Source of the DNA: Rhizobium sp. ASV8
GTDB taxonomy: Bacteria; Pseudomonadota; Alphaproteobacteria; Rhizobiales; Rhizobiaceae
Length of the DNA: 64,000 nucleotides
Direction of reading: 5' to 3'
NCBI RefSeq assembly: GCF_016429255.1
Contig: NZ_JAELUG010000022.1
Span: 1 to 64,000 of the forward strand
The first letter of the stretch is position 1. Each line of letters begins with the position of its first letter. The position numbers were made by a program, and so were the translations under genes. Under the pieces are notes generated by a model. The model ran no database searches, was not told where the DNA came from, and was given only the letters and a program-made list of their open reading frames with translations. This document shows positions 30,172 through 38,161 of the stretch, piece by piece.

Positions 30172-31202
30172 CACATGGTCTCCGTTACCTTGAGGAGGTT
30201 AGCCGGCTTGTCCGGATCGAAACCCTTGCGGCGTGTGACCGCTTCGATCAGGCGATAGTAGCAGAGCAGCGACACCAGCGGGTCGAGCAGGCCGTTGCCG
30301 GTGCTCGGCATGCGCAGATTGATGCCGGCAAGCGGAGCGGTCGAGAAGGAGACGGCGGTCGCACCGAGCTTCTGCAGGCGCTCCAGCGCCTGGGCGTTGT
30401 TGGGGAAGGCGGCATCGTCGGGCGAGAAGGCGACGATCGGGAAGCCCGGCTGCACCAGGCGCATCGGGCCGTGCATCAGTTCGGCGAGCGAGAAAGCTTC
30501 CGCATGGATGCCAGCGGTTTCCTTGGCCTTCAGGGCCGCTTCAAGCGCGATGGCGAAGGCGGGACCGCGGCCGCCGGTGTAGAGCGAGGAGGCATTGAAG
30601 AGCACGTCTTCTGCCGCCTTGCCGTCGATGCCCGAGGTTGCGGCCAGTGCTTCCGGCAGCTTGGAAAGGCCGTCAGCGAGGGCCTTGTCCTGCGAAACCG
30701 CGGCGGTAACGCCGGCAAGTGCTGCGACCGAAGCGATGAAGGATTTCGTTGCGGCGACGCTCTGTTCCTTGCCGGCATTGAGGCCGAGCACGATGTCGGC
30801 TTCATGGGCGAGGGGACTGTCGGTGACGTTGACGACGGCGATCGTGGTTGCGCCACCCTTCTTCGCCGCGGCCTGCAGCGCGATGATGTCGGGGCTTCCG
30901 CCGGACTGCGACACGGTGAAGTGGATGCCGCCCTTCAGGTGGAGAGGGGCGCCGTAAACGGAGGCGATCGACGGGCCGACCGAGGCGACCGGGACGCCGC
31001 AGGAGATTTCGAACAGATACTTGAAGAAGGTTGCCGCATGGTCGGACGAGCCGCGTGCCGCCGTCGTTATCAGCGAGGGGCGAGCGGAGGAGAAGAGTTT
31101 TGCAATTTCCGCAAAGGCGGGCTTTTCCTTTTCAAGCAGCGTCGCGACGACGTCGGGCGACTGGCCGGCTTCCGTCAGCATAAGGGATTGGGTGTTGCTC
31201 AT
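30171..31202 (-). CDS. SIS-domain aminosugar-phosphate isomerase/deaminase (AgaS / NagB-II type)
   Basis: A 343-residue protein with two SIS domains (ITTAARGSSDHAATFFKY and VSQSGGSPDIIALQ in the first; LYTGGRGPAFAIALEAALKAKET in the second). It matches the isomerase half of GlmS without the glutaminase domain, as in AgaS and the alternative GlcN-6-P deaminases. With NagA next to it, conversion of GlcN-6-P to Fru-6-P plus ammonia is the likely step. Its start overlaps the GntR stop by 4 nt (ATGA) and it overlaps nagA, so the three genes are tightly coupled. Confidence 0.87.
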   Translation of the reverse strand: MSNTQSLMLTEAGQSPDVVATLLEKEKPAFAEIAKLFSSARPSLITTAARGSSDHAATFFKYLFEISCGVPVASVGPSIASVYGAPLHLKGGIHFTVSQSGGSPDIIALQAAAKKGGATTIAVVNVTDSPLAHEADIVLGLNAGKEQSVAATKSFIASVAALAGVTAAVSQDKALADGLSKLPEALAATSGIDGKAAEDVLFNASSLYTGGRGPAFAIALEAALKAKETAGIHAEAFSLAELMHGPMRLVQPGFPIVAFSPDDAAFPNNAQALERLQKLGATAVSFSTAPLAGINLRMPSTGNGLLDPLVSLLCYYRLIEAVTRRKGFDPDKPANLLKVTETM

Positions 31203-31972
31203 AGGTCATCTCCAATTCTTAATTCAGTAACAAAATCATAGGCATCGCCGCGATAATGCGAGCGGGTATATTCAACGACGCGTTGGTCGGCGAGGCGAGA
31301 GACACGCTCGATCAGAAGCGCGGGCGCCCCGGCCTTGACGGTCAGGATCGATGCGGAAGTGGGGTCCAGCGTCACGGCGGTCAGCCTCTGCTGCGCGCGC
31401 ACTGGCTTGAAGCCTCGTGCGGCGAGCGCATCGTAGAGCGACCCTTCGGCTATGGCGTCTTCGCCCAGAAACTTCATCGGAACCACGGCGCGCTCGATGG
31501 CGAGCGGCTGGCCGTCGGCGAGGCGCAGGCGGTCCAGCCGCAGCACGGGTTCGTCAAGGCCGAGGCCGAGAAGGAAAGTTTCTTCGGGCGCTGGCGGACT
31601 GATGGTGCGCTGAAGGATGCGGGCAGCCGGCTCGCGACCACGCGAGCGCATGTCGGCGGAGAAGGAGGAGAGCCGCCAGAGCGGCTGCTCGATGCGCTCG
31701 ACGTGCTGCGAGACGAAAGTGCCGCTGCCGTGGCGCGATTCGATGACGCCTGAGGCCAGCAGGTCGCGGTAGGCCGTCCGCACCGTGACCCGGCCGATCT
31801 GCAGGGCGCCGGCAAGATCGCGCTCGCCCGGCAACGCCGTGCCCGATTTCAGCAGGCCTTCCTGGATAAGCCCGGTCAATGCCCGTGCCAGCCGCTTATA
31901 GAGCGGCCCGCTCCCGGTGCCCTCGCCGAGACCGCGATTATTCAATTCAGCGATCAAACTGGTTCTGTCCAT
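31199..31972 (-). CDS. GntR family (HutC subfamily) regulator of the amino-sugar operon
   Basis: A 257-residue regulator. The N-terminal winged helix is at about 22-90 (PLYKRLARALTGLIQEGLLKSGTALPGERDLA, then GRVTVRTAYRDLLASGVIESRHGSGTFV). A C-terminal UTRA/chorismate-lyase-like effector domain follows (PVLRLDRLRLADGQPLAIERAVVP). HutC/NagR-type members sense phosphorylated sugars. It is the first gene of the operon with agaS-like and nagA genes, and two direct repeats just before its start suggest autoregulation. Confidence 0.88.
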   Translation of the reverse strand: MDRTSLIAELNNRGLGEGTGSGPLYKRLARALTGLIQEGLLKSGTALPGERDLAGALQIGRVTVRTAYRDLLASGVIESRHGSGTFVSQHVERIEQPLWRLSSFSADMRSRGREPAARILQRTISPPAPEETFLLGLGLDEPVLRLDRLRLADGQPLAIERAVVPMKFLGEDAIAEGSLYDALAARGFKPVRAQQRLTAVTLDPTSASILTVKAGAPALLIERVSRLADQRVVEYTRSHYRGDAYDFVTELRIGDDL

Positions 31973-31980
31973 GGAAATTA

Positions 31981-32000
31981 TTTAGAACCTATTTAGAACC
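31981..32000 (-). promoter_or_regulatory. Direct-repeat operator upstream of the GntR gene
   Basis: TTTAGAACC occurs twice, at 31981-31989 and 31992-32000, exactly 11 bp apart, within 30 bp of the GntR start. It reads GGTTCTAAATA twice on the coding strand. It is likely bound by the GntR protein. Confidence 0.45.
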
Positions 32001-32029
32001 AATTTACAAGGTGAATCTGTTCGCGGGGC

Positions 32030-32065
32030 AAAAAGAAACGGCCGGGCGTTTGGAGCGCCCGGCCG
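32030..32065 (-). terminator. Rho-independent terminator of galM
   Basis: On the minus strand CGGCCGGGCG and CGCCCGGCCG arms around CTCCAAA are followed by TTTCTTTTT. It lies about 70 nt after the galM stop. Confidence 0.8.
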
Positions 32066-32084
32066 ATGCTGTAGGTTCAAGAGG

Positions 32085-32128
32085 TTAGAGCGACCTTTGT
32101 GCTTCCGAAAGGAAGCACGGCGCTCTAA
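32085..32128. repeat. Short palindromic mosaic repeat D
   Basis: TTAGAGCGACCTTTGTGCTTCC and GGAAGCACGGCGCTCTAA arms; related to repeats E (40011-40050) and F (43117-43161). It sits 9 nt downstream of the galM stop. Confidence 0.6.
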
Positions 32129-32136
32129 TGCCCGGC

Positions 32137-33162
32137 TCAGTTCTTGGTGAAGATGTAATCCGTTTCCTGCCGCAATACCTCACCCGGGCGGAGCACCGCA
32201 TTGGGGAAGCCTTCGTGATTGATGGCATCCGGCCAGACCTGGGTTTCCAGGCAGAAGCCCGCGAACGGCCCGATCTTTTGGCCGTCGTGGCCCGGAACCG
32301 GAACGTTGAGCTTGAAGGCGGTGTAGAATTGAACGCCTGGCTCGGTCGTGCGGACTTCCAGCGACACGCCTGAATTGACGCTGCGGGCGAGCACGACGGA
32401 GCGCTTGGCGGTGCGCTCGCTGGAAAGGCAGAAATTGTGGTCGTAAAGCGCCTGCTCCGACCCTTCGAAGCGCTTCATCGGCGACATCTCGCGGAAATCG
32501 AACATTGTGCCTTCGACCGAGCGGATTTCCCCCGTCGGCACCTGCTTTTCGTCGGTCGGGGTATAGTGATCGGCGGCGATCATGATGTCGTGGCCAAGCG
32601 TGTCGTCGCGGCCATCGAGGTTGAAATAGGCATGCTGGCAGACATTGGCCAGCGTCGGCTGGTCGGTGGTCGATTCGTAGGTGACCGACAGTTCGCCATT
32701 GCCATGCACGCGATAGGTTGCCTGGATCGTGCAGTTGCCGGGGTAGCCGGCGCGGCCATCGGGATCGACGATCTTCAGGACAACGCGGTCGGTATCGTGC
32801 TCGACGATGGTCCAGTTGCGTTTGGCGATATTGTCCTTGCCGCCGTGCAGGTGGGTAACGCCCTTTTCGTTGAGCTCCAGCTGGTACTGCTTGCCATCCA
32901 GCGTGAAGCGGCCGGCTCCGATACGGTTGGCGCAGCGGCCGGGCGTGGCGCCGAAATAGGAGGAGTGGGCGGGATAATCGGGGAAATTGTCGAAGCCGAG
33001 CAACAGCGCAGGCTGGTGGCCCTCGAGCCGCAGGTCCTGGATGACGGCGCCCCAAGAGATGACATGCGCGGTGAGGCCGCCACCGACGATCTTGACGCGA
33101 TAGACGGTTTCCCCATCGGCCGTCGTCCCAAAAGCTTCCCGCTGCAAAGTATTTTCCGTCAT
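32137..33162 (-). CDS. galM: Aldose 1-epimerase
   Basis: A 341-residue beta-sandwich enzyme that interconverts alpha and beta anomers of aldoses such as galactose. Family motifs: GATPGRCANRIGAGRF, GVTHLHGG with a catalytic-site histidine, NVCQHAYFNLDG (general-acid His region) and a C-terminal glutamate in FCLETQVWPDAINH. The ATG at 33162 follows GGATGAGC. It has its own terminator, and the GntR operon lies downstream; no other galactose gene is nearby. Confidence 0.92.
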   Translation of the reverse strand: MTENTLQREAFGTTADGETVYRVKIVGGGLTAHVISWGAVIQDLRLEGHQPALLLGFDNFPDYPAHSSYFGATPGRCANRIGAGRFTLDGKQYQLELNEKGVTHLHGGKDNIAKRNWTIVEHDTDRVVLKIVDPDGRAGYPGNCTIQATYRVHGNGELSVTYESTTDQPTLANVCQHAYFNLDGRDDTLGHDIMIAADHYTPTDEKQVPTGEIRSVEGTMFDFREMSPMKRFEGSEQALYDHNFCLSSERTAKRSVVLARSVNSGVSLEVRTTEPGVQFYTAFKLNVPVPGHDGQKIGPFAGFCLETQVWPDAINHEGFPNAVLRPGEVLRQETDYIFTKN

Positions 33163-33545
33163 ATCAGCTCATCCATGGCTATCGAAAAGGCAAGGCCAGA
33201 CCCTGCCCCCATTCTCGTCGTTCCGCAACCGGTCCGGAGGCGAAATTTAGGGCGGGGAGAAGGGAACGAGCTTGGCTCGGCTTGCTCCATCGCTTTGGAA
33301 GACCAACCTGCGCCGCAAATGTGCAGGGCGTACGACAGTCGGCGAGGAGGAGATGATAAACCGTGGGCGCCGTTGGTGACTCGATGGCGCGCAACTGATA
33401 TTGAGACATCCCGGTGCCTGCTTCGGGCACCGCACCTAACGCAGGAGATTTATGCGCAGAGACTTTAACTGAACCGCGTAAGCCGGTGTTCGTAGCGTCC
33501 CGGTTGGACGCTGTCTTTGTTTGCATTTTTTCTGCAGGCCATATC
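33163..33545. other. Spacer between galM and a GNAT gene
   Basis: 383 bp. A hairpin CGGTGCC/GGCACCG is present at 33411-33431. A minus-strand open frame (33179-33547) has no family resemblance or start signals and is not called. It may contain a degraded intergenic repeat. Confidence 0.35.
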
Positions 33546-33998
33546 ATGAAAAACCTGGATATATCGATCCGCGCCTATGACGAGGCGACGGATCTCCAAG
33601 CATTATCGACCATCTGGTTTGAAGCATCGCTTCGCGCCCACGCTTTCATTGGCAGAGAGCGCCTGCTTGAGCAGCGCATCCTGATCGAAACACAATACCT
33701 CCCAAGCGCGGAGACCTGGGTCGCCTGCCATCAGGAAAGGCCGGCCGGCTTCATCAGCCTGCTCGACACCTTCATCGGCGGCCTGTTCGTCGCACCTGAT
33801 TATCACGGGCATGGCATCGGCAGGTTGTTGGTTGCCCATGCCCTGAAGCTGAAAGGCGAATTGCGGCTGGAAGTCTATATTGAGAACGCTCAGGCATTCT
33901 CCTTCTACAAGAGCCTTGGGTTCAAGGAACTGTCGAGAAGAGCCGAAGACGACGAGGGCCTGCCATTCGAGAATGCGGATATGTTGCTGAAGGGCTGA
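33546..33998 (+). CDS. GNAT family N-acetyltransferase
   Basis: A 150-residue acetyltransferase. The acetyl-CoA binding motif A is VAPDYHGHGIGRLLVAHALK (the Q/R-x-x-G-x-G pattern with Y-H-G-H-G-I-G). It is preceded by the strand GFISLLDTFIGGLFV and followed by motif B EVYIENAQAFSFYKSLGF. Such proteins acetylate small molecules or protein N-termini; the substrate is unknown. The ATG at 33546 is chosen because the family-like sequence begins there; a ribosome binding site is weak. A G/C hairpin (34007-34034) follows the stop. Confidence 0.82.
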   Translation: MKNLDISIRAYDEATDLQALSTIWFEASLRAHAFIGRERLLEQRILIETQYLPSAETWVACHQERPAGFISLLDTFIGGLFVAPDYHGHGIGRLLVAHALKLKGELRLEVYIENAQAFSFYKSLGFKELSRRAEDDEGLPFENADMLLKG

Positions 33999-34148
33999 AC
34001 AGAGGAGAGGGTGGTGTTAGGCGCGCCGCCCTCTTCCATCTCGCCCCTGGCGAGACGATTGCGCGGTAAACATGCGGCACGCATGAAAGGCCGCGGACTT
34101 CTTTCTCGTCCGGCCTCAATTGCTCGATTGGCAAAAGGGGCGTGCAGG

Positions 34149-34586
34149 CTATGTCCTGTCATATGAAAATTCAGGCCGTCGTTCGAAGAGCATTTTGGTC
34201 TTTTGCTTCGACCTGTCCTTTCCTTCGGTCCCCATGATGATCATTAGTCTGTTGTCCCGAATGGCAAGAAAGACACTGAATGCTTTCGGGTTATGCTCGC
34301 CTGCATAGGCGTTCCAATGCCCAGTGCCTTCGGCATAACTCACATTTCCGTTGCTGCTCGTTTCCGCCGTCGCGCTCCAGCCGCTGTTCGAGCTGATTGT
34401 CATAAGTCTGCCTTGCCTTACTATTCCAACAAGGCATTCTTCACAGGAGCCGGCATCGGAATAGGTCTGCTTCCATTGGCCAGTGAAATCTCCTTCCTCC
34501 GATCTTGCCTGCTGCGAGGTCAAAAAAACGGTTGAGATAAAGAGAAGCAGTCTAAGAGCGTAGCGCAAGCATATCTCCACCAACAT
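34149..34586 (-). CDS. Secreted hypothetical protein
   Basis: A 145-residue protein with a signal peptide (LRLLLFISTVFLTSQQARS). The mature region starts EEGDFTGQWKQTYSDAGSCEECLVG, with a C-x-x-C pair, and appears as a small beta-rich domain (GQWKQTY, GRLMTISSNSGW, GHWNAYAG) with repeated Trp residues, reminiscent of lipocalin-like or peptidase-inhibitor-like folds. I do not recognise the family. Its GC content is visibly lower than its neighbours', a possible sign of recent acquisition. Confidence 0.55.
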   Translation of the reverse strand: MLVEICLRYALRLLLFISTVFLTSQQARSEEGDFTGQWKQTYSDAGSCEECLVGIVRQGRLMTISSNSGWSATAETSSNGNVSYAEGTGHWNAYAGEHNPKAFSVFLAIRDNRLMIIMGTEGKDRSKQKTKMLFERRPEFSYDRT

Positions 34587-34687
34587 TACCGGGGATTCCG
34601 GATGATGTGCCGATGCTATTTTCTACAAATGGTTGTGGTGATTTGGTGGCGCTTTGGCATGTCGATGCGACTGCGCTTGGTCCGGAC

Positions 34688-35884
34688 TCAGCGCGACAAT
34701 TCCTTCGTCGCTTTTTCCAGCCCGCCGAGCGTCAGCGGATACATGCGGTCGCTCATCAGGCGGCGGATGATGGAGATGGAGGTCGTGTAGCCCCAGTCGT
34801 TTTCCGGCACGGGGTTGAGCCAGATGCATTTGCGGAAATGGCCGGTTACTCGGCCAAGCCAGGCTTCGCCCGCTTCCTTGTTCCAATGCTCGACAGAACC
34901 GCCGGGATGGTTGATTTCGTAGGGGCTCATCGAGGCATCGCCGACGAAGACGACGCGGTAGTCGGGGCCGAAGGTGCGGATGAGATCGGTCGTCGCCGTG
35001 ATGTCGACGCGGCGGCGGCGACGATTGTCCTTCCACACGCCTTCGTAGAGGCAGTTGTGGAAATAGAAATATTCCATGTGGCGAAACTCTGATCGCGCGG
35101 CGGAAAACAACTCCTCGACCACGCGGATATGATCGTCCATCGAGCCGCCGACATCGAAAAACATCAATAGCTTGACGGCATTGCGCCGTTCCGGCCGCGT
35201 CTGGACGTCGAGATAGCCATGCTCGGCGGTGGAGCGGATGGTGCCGGAAAGATCGAGCTCCTCGGCGGCGCCCTCGCGCACCCAGCGGCGAAGTCGTTTC
35301 AGTGCCACCTTGATATTGCGGGTGCCAAGCTCGACGCCATCGTCGAGATTCTTGAAGTCGCGGCGATCCCACACCTTGACCGCGCGGCGATGGCGCGAGG
35401 TTTCCTGGCCGATGCGCACGCCTTCCGGATTGTAGCCATAGGCGCCGAAGGGCGAGGTTCCAGCCGTGCCGATCCATTTCGAGCCGCCTTGATGCCGGCC
35501 CTTCTGCTCGGCCAGCCGCTCGCGCAGCGTCTCCATGAGTTTCTCGAAACCGCCAAGCGCCTCGATCTCTCGTCTTTCCTCTTCGGTCAGATGCCTCTCG
35601 GCGAGCTTGCGCAGCCATTCCTCAGGAATGGCTGACGCTTCGACCACTTCCCCCTCGGCATTGCCGCCGATCGCTTCCACGCCGCGGAAATAATCGGCGA
35701 AGACCTGGTCGAAGCGGTCGATAAAGCGCTCATCCTTGATGAGCGTCGTGCGTGCCAGATAGTAGAAGGCCTCGACGTCATAGTCGGCGATCCCCTCTTC
35801 CATTCCCTCAAGCAGCGACAGGAATTCCCGGAGCGTTACCGGAACCTTCGCTTGCTTCAGCTTCAGGAAGAAGGGAATGAACAA
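34688..35884 (-). CDS. VWA domain protein (CoxE-like)
   Basis: A 398-residue cytosolic protein. The N-terminal part (MFIPFFLKLKQAKVPVTLREF) is followed by a basic middle region. The C-terminal half is a von Willebrand A domain with a MIDAS start DVGGSM (D-x-G-x-S in place of the usual D-x-S-x-S). Proteins of this type work with MoxR AAA ATPases in maturation of enzyme complexes; the MoxR partner is encoded 1.3 kb upstream on the same strand. The start is a TTG at 35884 with a GGACCTGAGG box, 3 nt after the metA stop, so it seems translationally linked to metA. Confidence 0.85.
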   Translation of the reverse strand: MFIPFFLKLKQAKVPVTLREFLSLLEGMEEGIADYDVEAFYYLARTTLIKDERFIDRFDQVFADYFRGVEAIGGNAEGEVVEASAIPEEWLRKLAERHLTEEERREIEALGGFEKLMETLRERLAEQKGRHQGGSKWIGTAGTSPFGAYGYNPEGVRIGQETSRHRRAVKVWDRRDFKNLDDGVELGTRNIKVALKRLRRWVREGAAEELDLSGTIRSTAEHGYLDVQTRPERRNAVKLLMFFDVGGSMDDHIRVVEELFSAARSEFRHMEYFYFHNCLYEGVWKDNRRRRRVDITATTDLIRTFGPDYRVVFVGDASMSPYEINHPGGSVEHWNKEAGEAWLGRVTGHFRKCIWLNPVPENDWGYTTSISIIRRLMSDRMYPLTLGGLEKATKELSR

Positions 35885-35887
35885 GCC

Positions 35888-36814
35888 TCAGGTCCTTTCC
35901 AGACCGATCTCCTCCAGATCATACGGCGTGGTCTGGTAGATCTCGTTGATCCAGTTGCCGAAGAACAGATGGGCGTGGCTGCGCCACCGGTTCTGCGGCG
36001 GAATTTCCGGGTCATTATGCGGGAAGTAGTTGTGCGGCATCTTGATCGGCACGCCCGCATTCACATCGCGGAAATACTCATCCGCCAGCGAGGTGGAATC
36101 ATACTCGACGTGATTGAACATGTAGAGCCGGTTGCAGGCCCGCTCGTGCACGAGGCAGACACCCATTTCACTCGATTCCATCAGAATCTGCAGGCTCGGC
36201 ACCTTCTCGATGTCATCGCGGCGCACTTCCGTCCAGCGCGAGACGGGAATGGCGAAGTCGTCGGAGAAGCCGTTGAGGTAGACGGAGGATGGCGCGAGAT
36301 TCTGGTGGCGATAGACGCCGAAGGCCTTTTCCTTCAGCGTATGCTTCGGCACGCCATGGAAATGATAGGCGGCGGCCATGGCTCCCCAGCAGACGTTCAT
36401 CGTCGAATGGACATTGGTCGTCGTCCAGTCGAAGATCTGCCGCATCTCGTCCCAGTAGGTAACCTCTTCGTATTCGAGCAGTTCGATGGGTGCGCCGGTT
36501 ATGATGAAGCCGTCGAACTTGCGGTGCTTCACCTCTTCCCAGGTTTCATAGAAGGAGAGCAGGTGCTCCTCGGAGGTGTTCTTCGCCTTGTGGGCGCCAA
36601 TGCGCACCAGGGAGAACTCGACCTGCAGCGGCGATGCGCCGACCAGGCGCGCCATCTGGATCTCGGTCTTGATCTTGTTCGGCATGAGGTTGAGGAGCCC
36701 GATCTGAAGCGGGCGGATGTCCTGACGGAACGCCACCGTTTCGGTCATCACCCGCACGCCCTCGCTCTGGAGGGTTTCGAATGCGGGCAGCGTATCGGGA
36801 ATCTTGATGGGCAT
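35888..36814 (-). CDS. metA: Homoserine O-acyltransferase, predicted acetyl-CoA specific
   Basis: A 308-residue MetA-type enzyme that acylates the hydroxyl of L-homoserine, the first committed step of methionine synthesis. The catalytic Cys142 lies in [13 protein letters not shown], and the downstream YNHVEY-like region (FNHVEYDS) supplies the His/Glu pair. Glu111 (GAPIELLEY) is the position known to favour acetyl-CoA over succinyl-CoA in MetA proteins, so homoserine O-acetyltransferase activity is predicted. The ATG at 36814 fits the family start [13 protein letters not shown]; a GTG at 36823 is less likely. Controlled by the upstream SAM-II riboswitch. Confidence 0.92.
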   Translation of the reverse strand: MPIKIPDTLPAFETLQSEGVRVMTETVAFRQDIRPLQIGLLNLMPNKIKTEIQMARLVGASPLQVEFSLVRIGAHKAKNTSEEHLLSFYETWEEVKHRKFDGFIITGAPIELLEYEEVTYWDEMRQIFDWTTTNVHSTMNVCWGAMAAAYHFHGVPKHTLKEKAFGVYRHQNLAPSSVYLNGFSDDFAIPVSRWTEVRRDDIEKVPSLQILMESSEMGVCLVHERACNRLYMFNHVEYDSTSLADEYFRDVNAGVPIKMPHNYFPHNDPEIPPQNRWRSHAHLFFGNWINEIYQTTPYDLEEIGLERT

Positions 36815-36835
36815 TGTTTCCACTCAACCAAATAC

Positions 36836-36867
36836 AAAAAAACCGGCCGCGATGAATCGCTACCGGT
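36836..36867 (-). terminator. Intrinsic terminator in the metA leader
   Basis: On the minus strand ACCGG-TA-GCGA-TTCA-TCGC-GG-CCGGT is followed by seven T. It lies between the SAM-II aptamer and the metA start, 20 nt from the ATG. Its 3' arm (CGCGGCC) can alternatively pair with GGCCGCG at the end of the aptamer (36879-36873), a candidate antiterminator. Confidence 0.7.
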
Positions 36868-36878
36868 CCGCACGCGGC

Positions 36879-36933
36879 CCTTTAGCGACTTATTTAACGT
36901 GGCTGCAAGCCGGCCGGCCAAATCACCACAGAG
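36879..36933 (-). promoter_or_regulatory. SAM-II riboswitch (metA motif)
   Basis: On the minus strand GTGGTGATTTG, GGCTTGCAGCCACGTTAAA and AAGTCGCTAAAGGG occur in order, the conserved pseudoknot segments of the alphaproteobacterial SAM-II element. It lies upstream of metA as expected, with a terminator-like hairpin after it. Binding of S-adenosylmethionine should lower metA expression. Confidence 0.93.
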
Positions 36934-36989
36934 CAAAATCCATAAACCCGCTGTCGCGGCGGGTCAATGGGCTAACGGATAGCCGAGAG

Positions 36990-37145
36990 GCCGCCTCGCC
37001 CTTCGAGGCCTGGGCGTTTGCGCTCGCGCTTCAACGCCAAGGCATCTCAGGGTGAGGCGGAGAGAGTTTCCGACATTGCGCGAAAGATCAGACCTCATGG
37101 TGAGGAGGTCCGCAGGGCCGTCTCGAACCACGAGGACGGGTGGTT
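36990..37145. repeat. Degenerate rhizobial palindromic repeat
   Basis: The stretch CCTCGCCCTTCGAGGC near 36992 and the imperfect pair CCTCATGGTGAGG...CCACGAGG near 37094-37135 resemble the CTCATCCTGAGG-type palindromes common between rhizobial genes. No gene seen here. Confidence 0.4.
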
Positions 37146-37153
37146 GGCTTCCT

Positions 37154-37996
<843 letters not shown>

Positions 37997-38161
37997 CGGA
38001 AGGCTTTCTCAATCTTTCGAGTGCAAGCTAATTGCTGACCTAATTCGGTTCAAGACGCGAAACCGTGTATATAGGAACGTGATCGCACCGATCTGTTGCA
38101 AGGATGGACATGAGGGCGGGTCATGATTAATTGACGGGACGTGCGTCGCAGGGAAGTGCTG

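Noticed and set aside
28876-30258. A 460-codon plus-strand frame opposite nagA
   Set aside because: nagA carries all catalytic motifs; the opposite frame shows no motif or start signal.
33179-33547. Minus-strand 122-codon frame between galM and the GNAT gene
   Set aside because: No family match, no start signal, and it overlaps the GNAT start region; may be repeat DNA.
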